Translations under genes and position numbers: made by a program
Source: Akkermansia muciniphila
Lineage (GTDB): Bacteria; Verrucomicrobiota; Verrucomicrobiia; Limisphaerales; SIAT01
Reading direction: 5' to 3'
Length of the DNA: 36,575 bases
NCBI GenBank assembly: GCA_945900775.1
Contig: CAMDJP010000030.1
Span: 1 to 36,575 of the forward strand
In this document: positions 16,813 through 24,985 of the stretch, in pieces
Layout: each line of letters begins with the position of its first letter
How positions within the stretch are numbered: the first letter of the stretch is position 1
The notes under the pieces: model-generated
The model's database searches: none
Told to the model about the DNA's origin: nothing
What the model saw: the letters and a program-made list of their open reading frames with translations, nothing else

Positions 16813-17220
16813 ATGGGCCTTCTCTTCATTCTGCCCGTTACCGCCATCGCGATTGCCGTCATCGTTGGCACCTTCCGCCGACTGCGACTCGTTGGTGCCG
16901 GTCGCCGCTGGTGGATTCTTTTTGGCCTGCTGTGCGCTGCCGGACTCGGCGTCGGCTATTGGTTCGGGTCCCATTTCGCTTATCAACCGAACGCCGCCAC
17001 AAAGATTCTCGGGATGCCCATCCCGAACACCATCTCACGTATGCAGGACGGTAAATGGGCCGACAGCCCTTCCCTGCCTGACGTCCTGAGTTGGCTGGCT
17101 AATCTCACAAATGTGCTGAGCGGCGTGGCCTTGGTCTTGCTGCCGCTCGGCGTCGCCAGTGTCTGCATCGAACTACGCGACGATATCCGCGTTCGCCGCG
17201 AACAACCGCCGAGTACGTGA
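16813..17220 (+). CDS. Unknown small membrane protein between shc and hpnG
   Basis: A 135-residue protein I do not recognise. It has three hydrophobic segments: about 2-19 (LLFILPVTAIAIAVIVG), 34-52 (WILFGLLCAAGLGVGYWFG) and 95-115 (NVLSGVALVLLPLGVASVCI). Between TM2 and TM3 is a loop of about 40 residues (YQPNAATKILGMPIPNT, GKWADSPSLPD), and it ends in a charged tail. It starts 15 bases after shc and ends seven bases before the hpnG start, so it is probably co-transcribed with both. Its position suggests a role tied to hopanoid synthesis or placement, but nothing in the sequence proves it. Confidence 0.7.
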   Translation: MGLLFILPVTAIAIAVIVGTFRRLRLVGAGRRWWILFGLLCAAGLGVGYWFGSHFAYQPNAATKILGMPIPNTISRMQDGKWADSPSLPDVLSWLANLTNVLSGVALVLLPLGVASVCIELRDDIRVRREQPPST

Positions 17221-17227
17221 CACTCCG

Positions 17228-17878
17228 ATGCTGACGCCGCCTTCCATCCTCGTCACGTTTGCAGTGAAGGAAGAGGCGAGGCCCTTCCAGCACCGCCTAG
17301 CCAACGCCTCGCATATCTGCACGCTCGTCACAGGAATGGGCCGGCAAAACGCCGAACGAATCACGCGCCGCGTACTCGACGCCGCGCGACCGGACCTGCT
17401 CATCACCGCGGGCTTCGCAGGCGGGCTCGATCCCGTGCTCACACACGGTTCGGTGCTGTTTGAGGTAGACCCGACATTCCCACGCGTCAACCAACTCTTC
17501 AGCGTCGGCGCACAACTGGGGCGATTTCATTGTGCCGAACGCATCGCAATCACGGCGGCTGAAAAGCAGGCGTTCAGGACCTCCACTGGCGCGGATGCTG
17601 TCGAGATGGAATCAGCCGTAATCCGCTCACTCTGCCGTGAGCGAGGGATTCCCTCCGCCACTGTGCGCGTAATCTCCGACACAGCGGCCGAAGATCTGCC
17701 GGTCGATTTCAATGCGCTGGTGACGCCGGAAGGCCGGCCGAAGCCTCTATCCTTCGCGCTGGCGCTACTGCGGCAGCCGCACATAATTGGCGAATTGATT
17801 CGCTTCCAGAGACGAATCAGCCGCGCTGCCGAGCGCTTGGCCGAGGTGTTGGATAAATGTTGCCGGACCGTCGCGTGA
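17228..17878 (+). CDS. hpnG: Hopanoid-associated nucleoside phosphorylase-like protein (HpnG)
   Basis: A 216-residue protein of the PNP/UDP phosphorylase fold related to MTA/SAH nucleosidases. Visible features are LVTFAVKEEARPF at the start, VTGMGRQNAERI, LLITAGFAGGLDP, and DAVEMESAVIRSLCRERGIP with the ribose-binding Met-Glu, then RVISDTAAEDLP with the catalytic Asp. HpnG cleaves adenine from adenosylhopane to give ribosylhopane in side-chain elaboration. Assignment relies on the fold plus the shc neighbourhood; a general nucleosidase is the alternative. The ATG at 17228 is chosen over a frame opening at 17159 inside the preceding gene. No hpnH (the radical-SAM adenosylhopane enzyme) lies in the window. 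Confidence 0.8.
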   Translation: MLTPPSILVTFAVKEEARPFQHRLANASHICTLVTGMGRQNAERITRRVLDAARPDLLITAGFAGGLDPVLTHGSVLFEVDPTFPRVNQLFSVGAQLGRFHCAERIAITAAEKQAFRTSTGADAVEMESAVIRSLCRERGIPSATVRVISDTAAEDLPVDFNALVTPEGRPKPLSFALALLRQPHIIGELIRFQRRISRAAERLAEVLDKCCRTVA

Positions 17879-17891
17879 AGATGGCGGCGAT

Positions 17892-18323
17892 TCAGCCCTT
17901 CTGCGGCACAGGCTGCTCGACAGCGGGCGACGTCGCTTTTTCCTTCTGCTTCTCGCTCCACGAGATGAGTCCCGCGCCCAGCACTATGAGCGCGATGCCA
18001 ATCCAACGCATCACACCTACCTGCTCCTTGAGGTAGAGAATCGCCGCGATGGTGCTGAAGACGAACGTCAGCGAGGTGAGCGGCCAGAGGAAGGTCACGT
18101 CGCTCTTCGAAAGCAACAGCAAGAGGATGGCGAAGAATAACGCCTCGAAGAACACACCGAGCAGGAGTTGTGGATTCGTCGCGCCCGCCTTGATAACACG
18201 GCCCAGTTCGCGCGCCGACGTGAGCTTCACCTCACCGATTTGCGTCAGCCCTTTCTTGAGGAAGACGATGCCGATGGATTCAAAAGTCAACCCGACGAGG
18301 AGCAGGACAAGGATTTTGGCCAT
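17892..18323 (-). CDS. Small DMT/EamA-type membrane protein
   Basis: A 143-residue protein with four hydrophobic segments: LVLLLVGLTFESIGIVFL, LLGVFFEALFFAILLLLL, LWPLTSLTFVFSTIAAILYL and WIGIALIVLGAGLISW. It matches half of an EamA/drug-metabolite transporter or an SMR-like protein. The third segment, with its LTSLTFVFST and the following LKEQVG, is the conserved EamA end. It follows hpnK with a one-base gap and is last in the minus-strand run. Similar small DMT proteins occur beside hpnK and hpnD in other hopanoid loci, so a role in lipid or sugar-lipid transfer is possible. A cytosolic tail rich in Lys, Glu and Pro closes the chain. Confidence 0.75.
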   Translation of the reverse strand: MAKILVLLLVGLTFESIGIVFLKKGLTQIGEVKLTSARELGRVIKAGATNPQLLLGVFFEALFFAILLLLLSKSDVTFLWPLTSLTFVFSTIAAILYLKEQVGVMRWIGIALIVLGAGLISWSEKQKEKATSPAVEQPVPQKG

Positions 18324-18324
18324 A

Positions 18325-19158
18325 TCACAAATCTTGGTAACGGATGAGTTGGATGCGCTGGTGACTCACAAGCGCCTTCACCCGGGAGCTGATGAGCGCG
18401 TCCAGTTCGGACTTAAATTCATCGAGCGATGGATGCGAGTAAAGCTCTGAATCGCCAGCAGGCAAGGGGGACAGCAAACGCGCCGTGAACTCCTCGTCCA
18501 CGCGCGCGTTCTGTAACAAGCCGAAAACACGGACTGTGTGCCGGATACCGCGCCGGGCCAACTCGCCACGTGCCCGCCATGATAGTAGGCGGAAGATGAT
18601 GGCGTGGCTCGCGCGATACAGCCACTGCCCGCTGGCGAGACACGCGTTCAACCAAAAAGAATCATTCGTGAGGCGCATCCGGCGAATGCACGATTTCTCA
18701 GCACACTCCATCAGCAGGCCGAAGACGATTGGGTGCAGGTGCATGTTCAGATGGCCATTCACGTGGTCGAGTGGCAATCCGGTCGCACGGAACTTGGCGA
18801 GCTGCGCCGCGATCTCACGCCGGAGCGGGTCGCGCAATCCGCGACTTGCGAAGTAGCGAAAGCCGCTAAACACGGGATTGTCGCTGAACTCGCCGCGCGC
18901 GTTGACCAACCCGGGAATCTCCGCCGGTGGCAGCGTCGACCGTCCCATCACTAGGGTGAGGTGCAGCCCCACACCGAGACGGGGATTCTCCCGCGCCAGC
19001 GCCACGGCCTCGTCACACGCCTCGCCGTTCACCATCAGGCTCGCAGTGGTGAGAATGCCTTCGCGATGGGCCCGAATAACGGCGGTATTAATCGAATGCG
19101 ACCGGCCAAAATCGTCGGCGTTGACGATCAACCGTCGCGGCGTTTGAGGCGACGCCAT
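18325..19158 (-). CDS. hpnK: Hopanoid-associated deacetylase HpnK (YdjC/ChbG family)
   Basis: A 277-residue YdjC-family carbohydrate deacetylase-like protein. Metal-site motifs are NADDFG (13-18), GLHLTL with His66, and DHVNGHLNMH with His132, His136 and His140. It is expected to remove an acetyl group from an amino sugar attached to a hopanoid head group; this role is inferred from genomic association rather than proven here. The ATG at 19158 lies inside hpnD, giving a 71-base overlap with the hpnD 3' end. The next in-frame candidates are beyond the conserved NADDFG motif, so the overlap appears real. It is followed one base later by the DMT-type gene. Confidence 0.88.
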   Translation of the reverse strand: MASPQTPRRLIVNADDFGRSHSINTAVIRAHREGILTTASLMVNGEACDEAVALARENPRLGVGLHLTLVMGRSTLPPAEIPGLVNARGEFSDNPVFSGFRYFASRGLRDPLRREIAAQLAKFRATGLPLDHVNGHLNMHLHPIVFGLLMECAEKSCIRRMRLTNDSFWLNACLASGQWLYRASHAIIFRLLSWRARGELARRGIRHTVRVFGLLQNARVDEEFTARLLSPLPAGDSELYSHPSLDEFKSELDALISSRVKALVSHQRIQLIRYQDL

Positions 19159-20014
19159 AGTTGGGCGTGGAAATACCGGCCGTGAGACGGAACCATGTGC
19201 GGCCGATAAGTAGAAGTTTTTGCGCCTTGCTCAAGCGCGTGAGCCGCGGGCGAAAGACATCGAATCGCTGCTGTTCGAGCTTGCGCAAGAGCCGCCAGTA
19301 GACCGAACCCATCAACTCGGCGGCCACCATCGCGCGGCGATCGGCGGCGGGCAGCAATTCGCGGGCTTGGGCGTAATGGTCACGGGCACGAGCGGCCACG
19401 CCTTCTGCGAGCGCTTGGAATCGTGCCGTGTATTGACCGCGCAGAATTTCCTCTTCCTTCACGCCATGCAGCACCAGAGCGTCCTGCGGCAGATAGATGC
19501 GACCGCGCCCGGCGTCGTTGTGCACGTCGCGCAAGATGTTCGTGAGCTGGAGTGCCTTGCCGAGATGAATGGCGTAGTCGCGGCAGCGCGGATTGGTGTA
19601 GCCGAAAATCTCGATGCTGAGCAAACCGACGACTGAGGCGACGCGATGGCAGTAGAGATCGAGTTGCTCTTGGTCAGCGTAGCGGAAGGTGTCGAGGTCC
19701 ATCTCGCAGCCTCGGATCAGCTCGTCGAACAACTCAAACCGCAGACCGTGGCGGCGGATGACCGGCTGCAACTCCCGGTTTACGACGAACCGCGGTTCAC
19801 CACCATCGCAGGCGGCGCGCACATCGACGCGCCATTCCGAGAGAGCAGCGCAGCGTTCGGCAACGGGACGCGTCTCCTCATCAGCCACATCATCCACTTC
19901 ACGGCAGAAGGCGTAGAGTGCGGTCATCGCGAGGCGCTTTTCCCGTGGCAACAGACAGAATGCCAGCGCGAGGTTCGAGGCGCTCTTGCGGGTGATGGTC
20001 TCGCTGGCTTGCAT
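19088..20014 (-). CDS. hpnD: Squalene/phytoene synthase family, presqualene diphosphate synthase HpnD
   Basis: A 308-residue head-to-head prenyl synthase. Diphosphate-binding Asp motifs are DDVAD (41-45) and the block LQLTNILRDVHNDAGRGRIYLP (Asp163 and Asp167). The N-terminus SASNLALAFCLLPREKRLAMTALYAFCREV is typical. In bacteria using the HpnCDE route, HpnD makes presqualene diphosphate, which HpnC and HpnE take to squalene for Shc. Neither partner is in the window. The alternative is a plain squalene or phytoene synthase; the neighbouring hpnK favours HpnD. About 20 C-terminal residues (from YGVASNAATVD) overlap hpnK. It follows the response-regulator gene by 19 bases. Confidence 0.87.
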   Translation of the reverse strand: MQASETITRKSASNLALAFCLLPREKRLAMTALYAFCREVDDVADEETRPVAERCAALSEWRVDVRAACDGGEPRFVVNRELQPVIRRHGLRFELFDELIRGCEMDLDTFRYADQEQLDLYCHRVASVVGLLSIEIFGYTNPRCRDYAIHLGKALQLTNILRDVHNDAGRGRIYLPQDALVLHGVKEEEILRGQYTARFQALAEGVAARARDHYAQARELLPAADRRAMVAAELMGSVYWRLLRKLEQQRFDVFRPRLTRLSKAQKLLLIGRTWFRLTAGISTPNYGVASNAATVDRQRRRFWPVAFD

Positions 20015-20033
20015 GGCGAGGCGTGCGCGAGGA

Positions 20034-21446
20034 TTATTCCTTCTCGCCCGCCGAGACCGTTTCGTCGCTGACCATGTTGAGCCGCTGCATGCGGTAACGG
20101 AGCGCGTGGCGAGTCATCTTGAGCAACTCGGCAGCCTTATGGATGCTCTGCTCCTGACGGTCGAGGGCGGCGGTGATAATCCGCTTTTCGTAATCGACCA
20201 TAAGCTGATGGTGGCCGTGGCCAGGGGTAAGTAGATCGACTTCCTCGGCAGGACGCAGCCTGGCCTCGACCCGAAAATCCGGGAGGCTTGACTCCTGAAT
20301 CGTCTGACCGGTCTCCAGAATGACGGCGCGCTCAAGGACGTTCCGTAGCTCGCGGACGTTTCCGGGCCAGCAGTGGCTGAGAAGTTTCTTCTGCGCGACG
20401 GGCGCGATACCTTTAATAGAGCGGCCGAGCGACTTGCTGAAATGTTTCAGGAAATGCTCGGCAAGTATCAAAATGTCATTGCCGCGTTCGCGCAGCGCGG
20501 GCGGGCGGAACTGCATCACGTTCAGGCGGTGAAAGAGATCCTCGCGGAACTCGTTTTCTTGAATCGCCTTAACGATGTCGCGGTTGGTGGCGGCGATGAT
20601 GCGAACGTCCACGCGCAGCTCCTCATTGCCACCGACGCGAGAGAAGGAGCCGTCCTCCAGGAAACGGAGCAACTTGGCCTGCAACGGGCGGCTCATATCG
20701 CCAATCTCGTCGAGGAAGATGCTCCCACCGTCAGCCTCCTCGACACGACCCCTCTTCTGGCGGAGCGCGCCAGTGAAAGCCCCCTTCTCGTGACCAAAGA
20801 GCTCGCTCTCGAGCAGCGCCTCGGGAATAGCCGCGCAGTTGATGCGAACGTAATTCTTCTCCCGGCGCTGGCTGAGTGAGTGAATCGAGCCAGCGACCAG
20901 CTCTTTGCCGGTACCACTCTCGCCGAGGATGAGCACGGTGGCATTGGTGGGAGCGACAGTGGCGATGAACTGGCGCAACTCCTTGAGCTTCGGACAATCG
21001 CCGACAATCTGATTGACCTGATAAATCTCGCTGGAACGGGACTTGAGCGAGGCGTTCTCGCGCAGGAGCTGGAAACGCTCGACACAGCGGCCCACCGCGT
21101 GGAGCAGTTCCTCGGGCGCGAAGGGCTTTGAAAGATAGTCCATCGCGCCGGCCTGCAACGCCTCGACCGCGAGCCTAGGTGTCGCGAAGGCGGTGATCAT
21201 CAGCGTGGGCAGTGCTGCGTGCTTTTGCTTGATCTGGCGCAACAACTCATAGCCAGTCATCCCCCCGAGCCGGGCGTCGGTGATCACCATCAGATAGTCC
21301 TTGTTCGGCAGCATCTCCAGCGCCTGCTCGGCCGACTCCGCGAGATCCACCCGGTAATCCTCGCCAGTGAGAATGGTGCGGACGGTGACGCGCATATTCG
21401 GCTCGTCATCCACAACTAGGATGGGTGGCAAAAGCGGTGTGCTCAT
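20034..21446 (-). CDS. Sigma-54-dependent response regulator, NtrC family
   Basis: A 470-residue regulator with all three NtrC domains. The receiver domain (about 1-125) has ILVVDDEPNMR, phospho-acceptor Asp57 in VITDARL, and Lys107 in LSKPFAPEE. The AAA+ domain (about 145-380) has Walker A GESGTGKE at 175-182, the sigma-54 contact loop GAFTGA at 222-227, and GGSIFLDEIGDM and CWPGNVREL. A Fis-type helix-turn-helix closes the chain (IHKAAELLKMTRHALRYRMQRL). It activates sigma-54 promoters when phosphorylated. Its ATG overlaps the stop of the upstream kinase gene as ATGA, so the two are a cognate pair. Its position directly before hpnD suggests, without proof, a link to envelope lipid control. 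Confidence 0.93.
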   Translation of the reverse strand: MSTPLLPPILVVDDEPNMRVTVRTILTGEDYRVDLAESAEQALEMLPNKDYLMVITDARLGGMTGYELLRQIKQKHAALPTLMITAFATPRLAVEALQAGAMDYLSKPFAPEELLHAVGRCVERFQLLRENASLKSRSSEIYQVNQIVGDCPKLKELRQFIATVAPTNATVLILGESGTGKELVAGSIHSLSQRREKNYVRINCAAIPEALLESELFGHEKGAFTGALRQKRGRVEEADGGSIFLDEIGDMSRPLQAKLLRFLEDGSFSRVGGNEELRVDVRIIAATNRDIVKAIQENEFREDLFHRLNVMQFRPPALRERGNDILILAEHFLKHFSKSLGRSIKGIAPVAQKKLLSHCWPGNVRELRNVLERAVILETGQTIQESSLPDFRVEARLRPAEEVDLLTPGHGHHQLMVDYEKRIITAALDRQEQSIHKAAELLKMTRHALRYRMQRLNMVSDETVSAGEKE

Positions 21447-22852
21447 TGGGTCAGGAGTGCTCTAGAAGAAAACTTTACGATGAATCGCGCGCCCTTTCCA
21501 AGCTCCGATTCCGCGCGCACCGTGCCACCGTATAGCTCGGTGTTGTGCTTCACGATGGCGAGTCCAAGCCCTGTCCCCTTCGTCTTCGTTGTGAAGTACG
21601 GTTCGAACACGCGTTCCACCTGATCAGCTGGGATGCCCGGGCCGTCATCGAGCACGGTGAACACCACCGAACGGTCATCGCCGTCCAGTTTAGCTCTCAC
21701 CCACACATGGCCGTTCTGGAAGTTGGCGCGCGTCGCATCTCGCGCGTTCACCAACAGGTTCACGAGCACCTCGCGTAAATGCACACGCTGCATCAAGAGC
21801 GACGGAAGATTCTTCGCTACCTCCCGTTCCACCTTCACTTTGAAATCGGATTCGGGCGGGAAGACCTGCTTGACTGCCTCGTCCAACTCAGTGGCCAGGT
21901 CCAACTTCTCGACACGCCCTTCGGAGAGGCGAGCGTAACCCAACAACTCAGTCAGGATATGATCGGAGCGATCCACTTCGTCGCGGATTATCTGAACCTG
22001 TGGTCCGAGCGACGTATTCCCGTCCTTCGACGCCTGACGCTGCAGCGACCACGCAGCGTTATTGATGATAGCCAAGGGGTTCTTGAGCTGATGCGCAATC
22101 TCCGCCGCCAAACGTCCAGCCGAGCGCAACTGTTCCTGACGCATCACAAACTCGCGCGCCTCGAATTCCGCGAGCCGGTCACGATCGAACAACACCTGCA
22201 CGCCATAGCAACAAGCGCTCATCAGCAGCAGGAACGACATGCGCACGAAAAGTAACTCATCCGCCTGCCGGCTGAGAATCTGTTCCGCCATCAACTCCGC
22301 CGGGTCGAGAAATTCTGGCGAGTCCGGGTCAAGCGCCACTAGACCACGGTGGATATACACGGCACCGAGATAACCTCCGATGGCCAGGAGGTTCATCGAA
22401 ATCTGCGCCACTGGCACCGGATTGCTGATGGCATTGCGGATAATCAGTCCGATGAAAACCCAGTACACGACGCTCTCGATACCGCCCGTCACCACCACCA
22501 GAGCTGAGACGAACAATGTATCCACCACGGCCACCATCAATGTAATGGACTGGGCCAAGGCCAGAGGCCAGCGCACGATGAAGAGGCAGAAAGCGATCGC
22601 CCCGGCGTTAATGATGAGATAGGCGATAAAGAACATCTTGACCGTCGGCAACGCCACAGTGCCGATGACCGAAAGACCGCGGAACCAGTCGGAGAAGAAA
22701 AGCAAGTAGGCGAGCATCCCTAGCACCGCAATCTTCGTCGGCACGCCGAGGTTCTGTTCCATGAACCGCAGCCGGTCGCGGCGATCCTCCGCGTCCACAG
22801 CCGAGGTCACCATCAGCCGGAAGAACCGCTTGAAATTCTGCGAGAGAGCCAT
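21443..22852 (-). CDS. Membrane sensor histidine kinase
   Basis: A 469-residue kinase, partner of the following NtrC-type regulator. Residues about 40-225 contain six hydrophobic segments, including IAVLGMLAYLLFFSDWF, VKMFFIAYLIINAGAIAFCL, ITLMVAVVDTLFVSALVV and LLFVRMSFLLLMSACC. There is no large periplasmic domain, so the signal may be sensed within the membrane. The dimerisation box has His254 in AAEIAHQLKNPLAIINNA. The ATPase domain shows LVNLLVNARDA (N box), VLDDGPGIP (G1) and TKTKGTGLGLAIVKHN (G2). It starts three bases after coaC and its stop overlaps the regulator start. Confidence 0.92.
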   Translation of the reverse strand: MALSQNFKRFFRLMVTSAVDAEDRRDRLRFMEQNLGVPTKIAVLGMLAYLLFFSDWFRGLSVIGTVALPTVKMFFIAYLIINAGAIAFCLFIVRWPLALAQSITLMVAVVDTLFVSALVVVTGGIESVVYWVFIGLIIRNAISNPVPVAQISMNLLAIGGYLGAVYIHRGLVALDPDSPEFLDPAELMAEQILSRQADELLFVRMSFLLLMSACCYGVQVLFDRDRLAEFEAREFVMRQEQLRSAGRLAAEIAHQLKNPLAIINNAAWSLQRQASKDGNTSLGPQVQIIRDEVDRSDHILTELLGYARLSEGRVEKLDLATELDEAVKQVFPPESDFKVKVEREVAKNLPSLLMQRVHLREVLVNLLVNARDATRANFQNGHVWVRAKLDGDDRSVVFTVLDDGPGIPADQVERVFEPYFTTKTKGTGLGLAIVKHNTELYGGTVRAESELGKGARFIVKFSSRALLTQ

Positions 22853-22855
22853 GAT

Positions 22856-23413
22856 CTATCTCTTTCGAACAGCCAACCGCAAGGCGTGCTCTGCAATCGC
22901 CTCCACCGACCAGAGCCGGCCGAGTCCCTCGTAACCGCAGGCGAGCAACCCCTTGTCAGGCCCGATAAATTTCGCCCCTCGTTTCTTCAGTGTCATCACG
23001 TGCGCCTGCGTCGCTCCGTGCTGCCACATCTTACCGTTCATTGCAGGCGCAATCAGCAAACGTGCCTTCGGATTCAGCGCCAGCGCGATGCACGTCAGCG
23101 CGTCATCCGCCAAACCGAGCGCGAGTTTGGCAAGAGTGTGAGCCGTCGCCGGCGCGACGAGCAGTAAATCCGCCTCGTCCGCCAAGCGAACATGCGCTGG
23201 CTGCCAGCCTTCCTCCTCGTCATAGAGGCTGGTCACGACGGGGTTGCGCGTGAGCGTCTTGAATGGCAGCGGCGTGATGAACCGCTGCGCATCAGCCGTC
23301 ATCACCACGCTCACATTCGCACCGGCCTTGGTCAGAAGACTCGCCAAATCCGCCGCCTTATGCGCCGCGATTGAGCCGGTCACCCCAAGGACAATATTCG
23401 ATTTTTTAGCCAC
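22856..23413 (-). CDS. coaC: Phosphopantothenoylcysteine decarboxylase-type flavoprotein (CoaC)
   Basis: A 185-residue HFCD flavoprotein that decarboxylates 4'-phosphopantothenoylcysteine in coenzyme A synthesis. It has the FMN-binding start IVLGVTGSIAAHKAADL, catalytic His74 in PAHVRLA, PATAHTLAKLALGLADD, Asn126 in APAMNGKMW and Cys159 in LLACGYEGLGR. These correspond to His75, Asn125 and Cys158 of E. coli Dfp. The chain ends where the CoaB ligase half of Dfp would begin, so this is a single-domain CoaC and coaB must be elsewhere. I start it at a GTG at 23413, four bases after gmk. The longer frame runs into gmk and adds no conserved residues. Confidence 0.88.
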   Translation of the reverse strand: MAKKSNIVLGVTGSIAAHKAADLASLLTKAGANVSVVMTADAQRFITPLPFKTLTRNPVVTSLYDEEEGWQPAHVRLADEADLLLVAPATAHTLAKLALGLADDALTCIALALNPKARLLIAPAMNGKMWQHGATQAHVMTLKKRGAKFIGPDKGLLACGYEGLGRLWSVEAIAEHALRLAVRKR

Positions 23414-23417
23414 AGGT

Positions 23418-24041
23418 TCAAAAGTTCGGTGCCACCACATGCCTGCGCCGCATCTTCTCCGCATCAAGCACCGTCTGCATCCGGCGCAAATCTTCTGCGA
23501 CGCTCGTACTGTAAATCAGATAATCGAAATGGACCCACTGCGTGACTTCCTGCCGTGCGTTGCCGAGCCGTTTCTGGACCGCCTCGGGCGAATCCTCGCC
23601 ACGCTCCCGAAGGCGCTGCTCGAGCACTGCCGCGCTTTCAGGCGTGAGAAAAACGGTGAGCAGCGCACGATGCAACTCCTCGTCCTGCTCGGCGATGCCA
23701 CGAACACTCGCCGCGCCTTGCACGTCGATAGCCAGCAACACATCCCGGCCCGAGCGCAACTTCGTCAGGACCTCGCCCTTCAGCGTGCCGTAAAAGTTCC
23801 CGTACACATCCGCGTGCTCGAGAAACTCGCCCGCCGCGACCTTTTGCTGGAAGACTTCTTTCGTGAGGAAAAAATAGTCCGCGCCATCACGCTCGCCGCC
23901 GCGCGGTGCACGCGTCGTGCATGTGACGGCTCGGACCACGTTGACGTTCGCCGCCAGAAGCTGCTTGCACAGCGTCGTCTTACCGCCGCCCGACGGCGCG
24001 GAGAGGACGATGAGTCGGGCGTTGTTCTCAGTCGTGTTCAC
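23418..24041 (-). CDS. gmk: Guanylate kinase
   Basis: A 207-residue kinase converting GMP to GDP with ATP. The P-loop APSGGGKT is at 15-22. The GMP-binding region reads TCTTRAPRGGERDGADYFFLTKEVF, and GEFLEHADVYGNFYGTLK plus LLAIDVQGAASVR are typical. Its ATG overlaps the yicC stop as ATGA. In many bacteria rpoZ follows gmk; here coaC starts four bases downstream and no omega-subunit gene is present. Confidence 0.96.
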   Translation of the reverse strand: MNTTENNARLIVLSAPSGGGKTTLCKQLLAANVNVVRAVTCTTRAPRGGERDGADYFFLTKEVFQQKVAAGEFLEHADVYGNFYGTLKGEVLTKLRSGRDVLLAIDVQGAASVRGIAEQDEELHRALLTVFLTPESAAVLEQRLRERGEDSPEAVQKRLGNARQEVTQWVHFDYLIYSTSVAEDLRRMQTVLDAEKMRRRHVVAPNF

Positions 24042-24916
24042 TCGACGTTCTGCACCTGTTCACGGAACTTCTCCAGTTCCGTCTTCATCAACACCACCTC
24101 ACGCGAGATGGCCGCGTCGTTCGCCTTCGAGCCGATAGTGTTCACCTCGCGGTTCATCTCCTGCGTAAGGAAATCGAGCGTGCGCCCCACCGGTTCGGCC
24201 GACTTCACGCAATCCTCGAACTGCTGGAAATGGCTCTGTAACCGAGTCATCTCCTCCGAGATGTCGGAGCGGTCGGCGAAGAGCACAACCTCTTTGAGCA
24301 GCCGCTCGTCGTCGACGGGCAGACTGAGACCGGCAGTCTTCACGCGCTCGAACAGTTGTTCGCGGTAACGCCGCTGGGATTCCGGCGCGTGCTGCGCCAC
24401 CGCCGTCACCGCCTTGCGAATCGTCCCGATGCGCGCCTGCAAATCCTTCTTCAGATGCGCACCCTCGCGCTCGCGCATCTTCACCAGCGCGGCGAGCGAT
24501 TGCTTCAACGCCTTCTCCACCACCGGCCAGAGCGCCTCGGCGTCCAGTTCCGGCTCGGCCGTTTGCATCACGCCCGGCGCGCGCGCAACGAGGTCGAGCG
24601 TGACCGCGTCAGAAAGCTTGAGCGCCTTCGCAAGGCGGGAGAACTCGCGGCCGTAGGCCTTGGCCACCTCGAGATCGAATCGCGCCGCGCCCTTCGCTTT
24701 CGCCCCTGCCGACTGCAAGGCCACGCGCACGTTGAGTCGGCCGCGCGAGACATGCCGATTAATCTCGTCGCGCATACGCGGCTCGAGCGGCTCGAGATCG
24801 CGCGGCAGCCCGACGGCGATTTCCGACTGCTTGCGGTTTACCGAATTGACCTCGATGGTCACCTTAAATCCGTCCCGGGCACACTCGCCACGCCCGCATC
24901 CGGTCATTGATTTCAT
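24038..24916 (-). CDS. yicC: YicC family protein (endoribonuclease-like)
   Basis: A 292-residue protein with both YicC domains. It begins MKSMTGCGRGE and has VNSVNRKQSEIAVGLPRDLEPLEPRMRDEI, as in the N-terminal domain. The C-terminal DUF1732 block runs RSDISEEMTRLQSHFQQF, PVGRTLDFLTQEMNRE and VNTIGSKANDA. YicC of E. coli has been linked to RNA turnover and stationary-phase survival. The ATG at 24916 matches the family N-terminus exactly; the frame extending to 24973 does not. It sits 69 bases after ymdB and overlaps gmk by four bases, the common yicC-gmk order. Confidence 0.93.
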   Translation of the reverse strand: MKSMTGCGRGECARDGFKVTIEVNSVNRKQSEIAVGLPRDLEPLEPRMRDEINRHVSRGRLNVRVALQSAGAKAKGAARFDLEVAKAYGREFSRLAKALKLSDAVTLDLVARAPGVMQTAEPELDAEALWPVVEKALKQSLAALVKMREREGAHLKKDLQARIGTIRKAVTAVAQHAPESQRRYREQLFERVKTAGLSLPVDDERLLKEVVLFADRSDISEEMTRLQSHFQQFEDCVKSAEPVGRTLDFLTQEMNREVNTIGSKANDAAISREVVLMKTELEKFREQVQNVE

Positions 24917-24985
24917 AATCTCAAATAATGCTCGGAAATGAGCCCACAAGGGAAGCTGGAAAGCGGTCACCACACGGCCGCGTCA

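Noticed and set aside
23244..24368. 374-codon plus-strand frame across coaC, gmk and yicC
   Set aside because: It covers three conserved genes on the other strand and has no domain.
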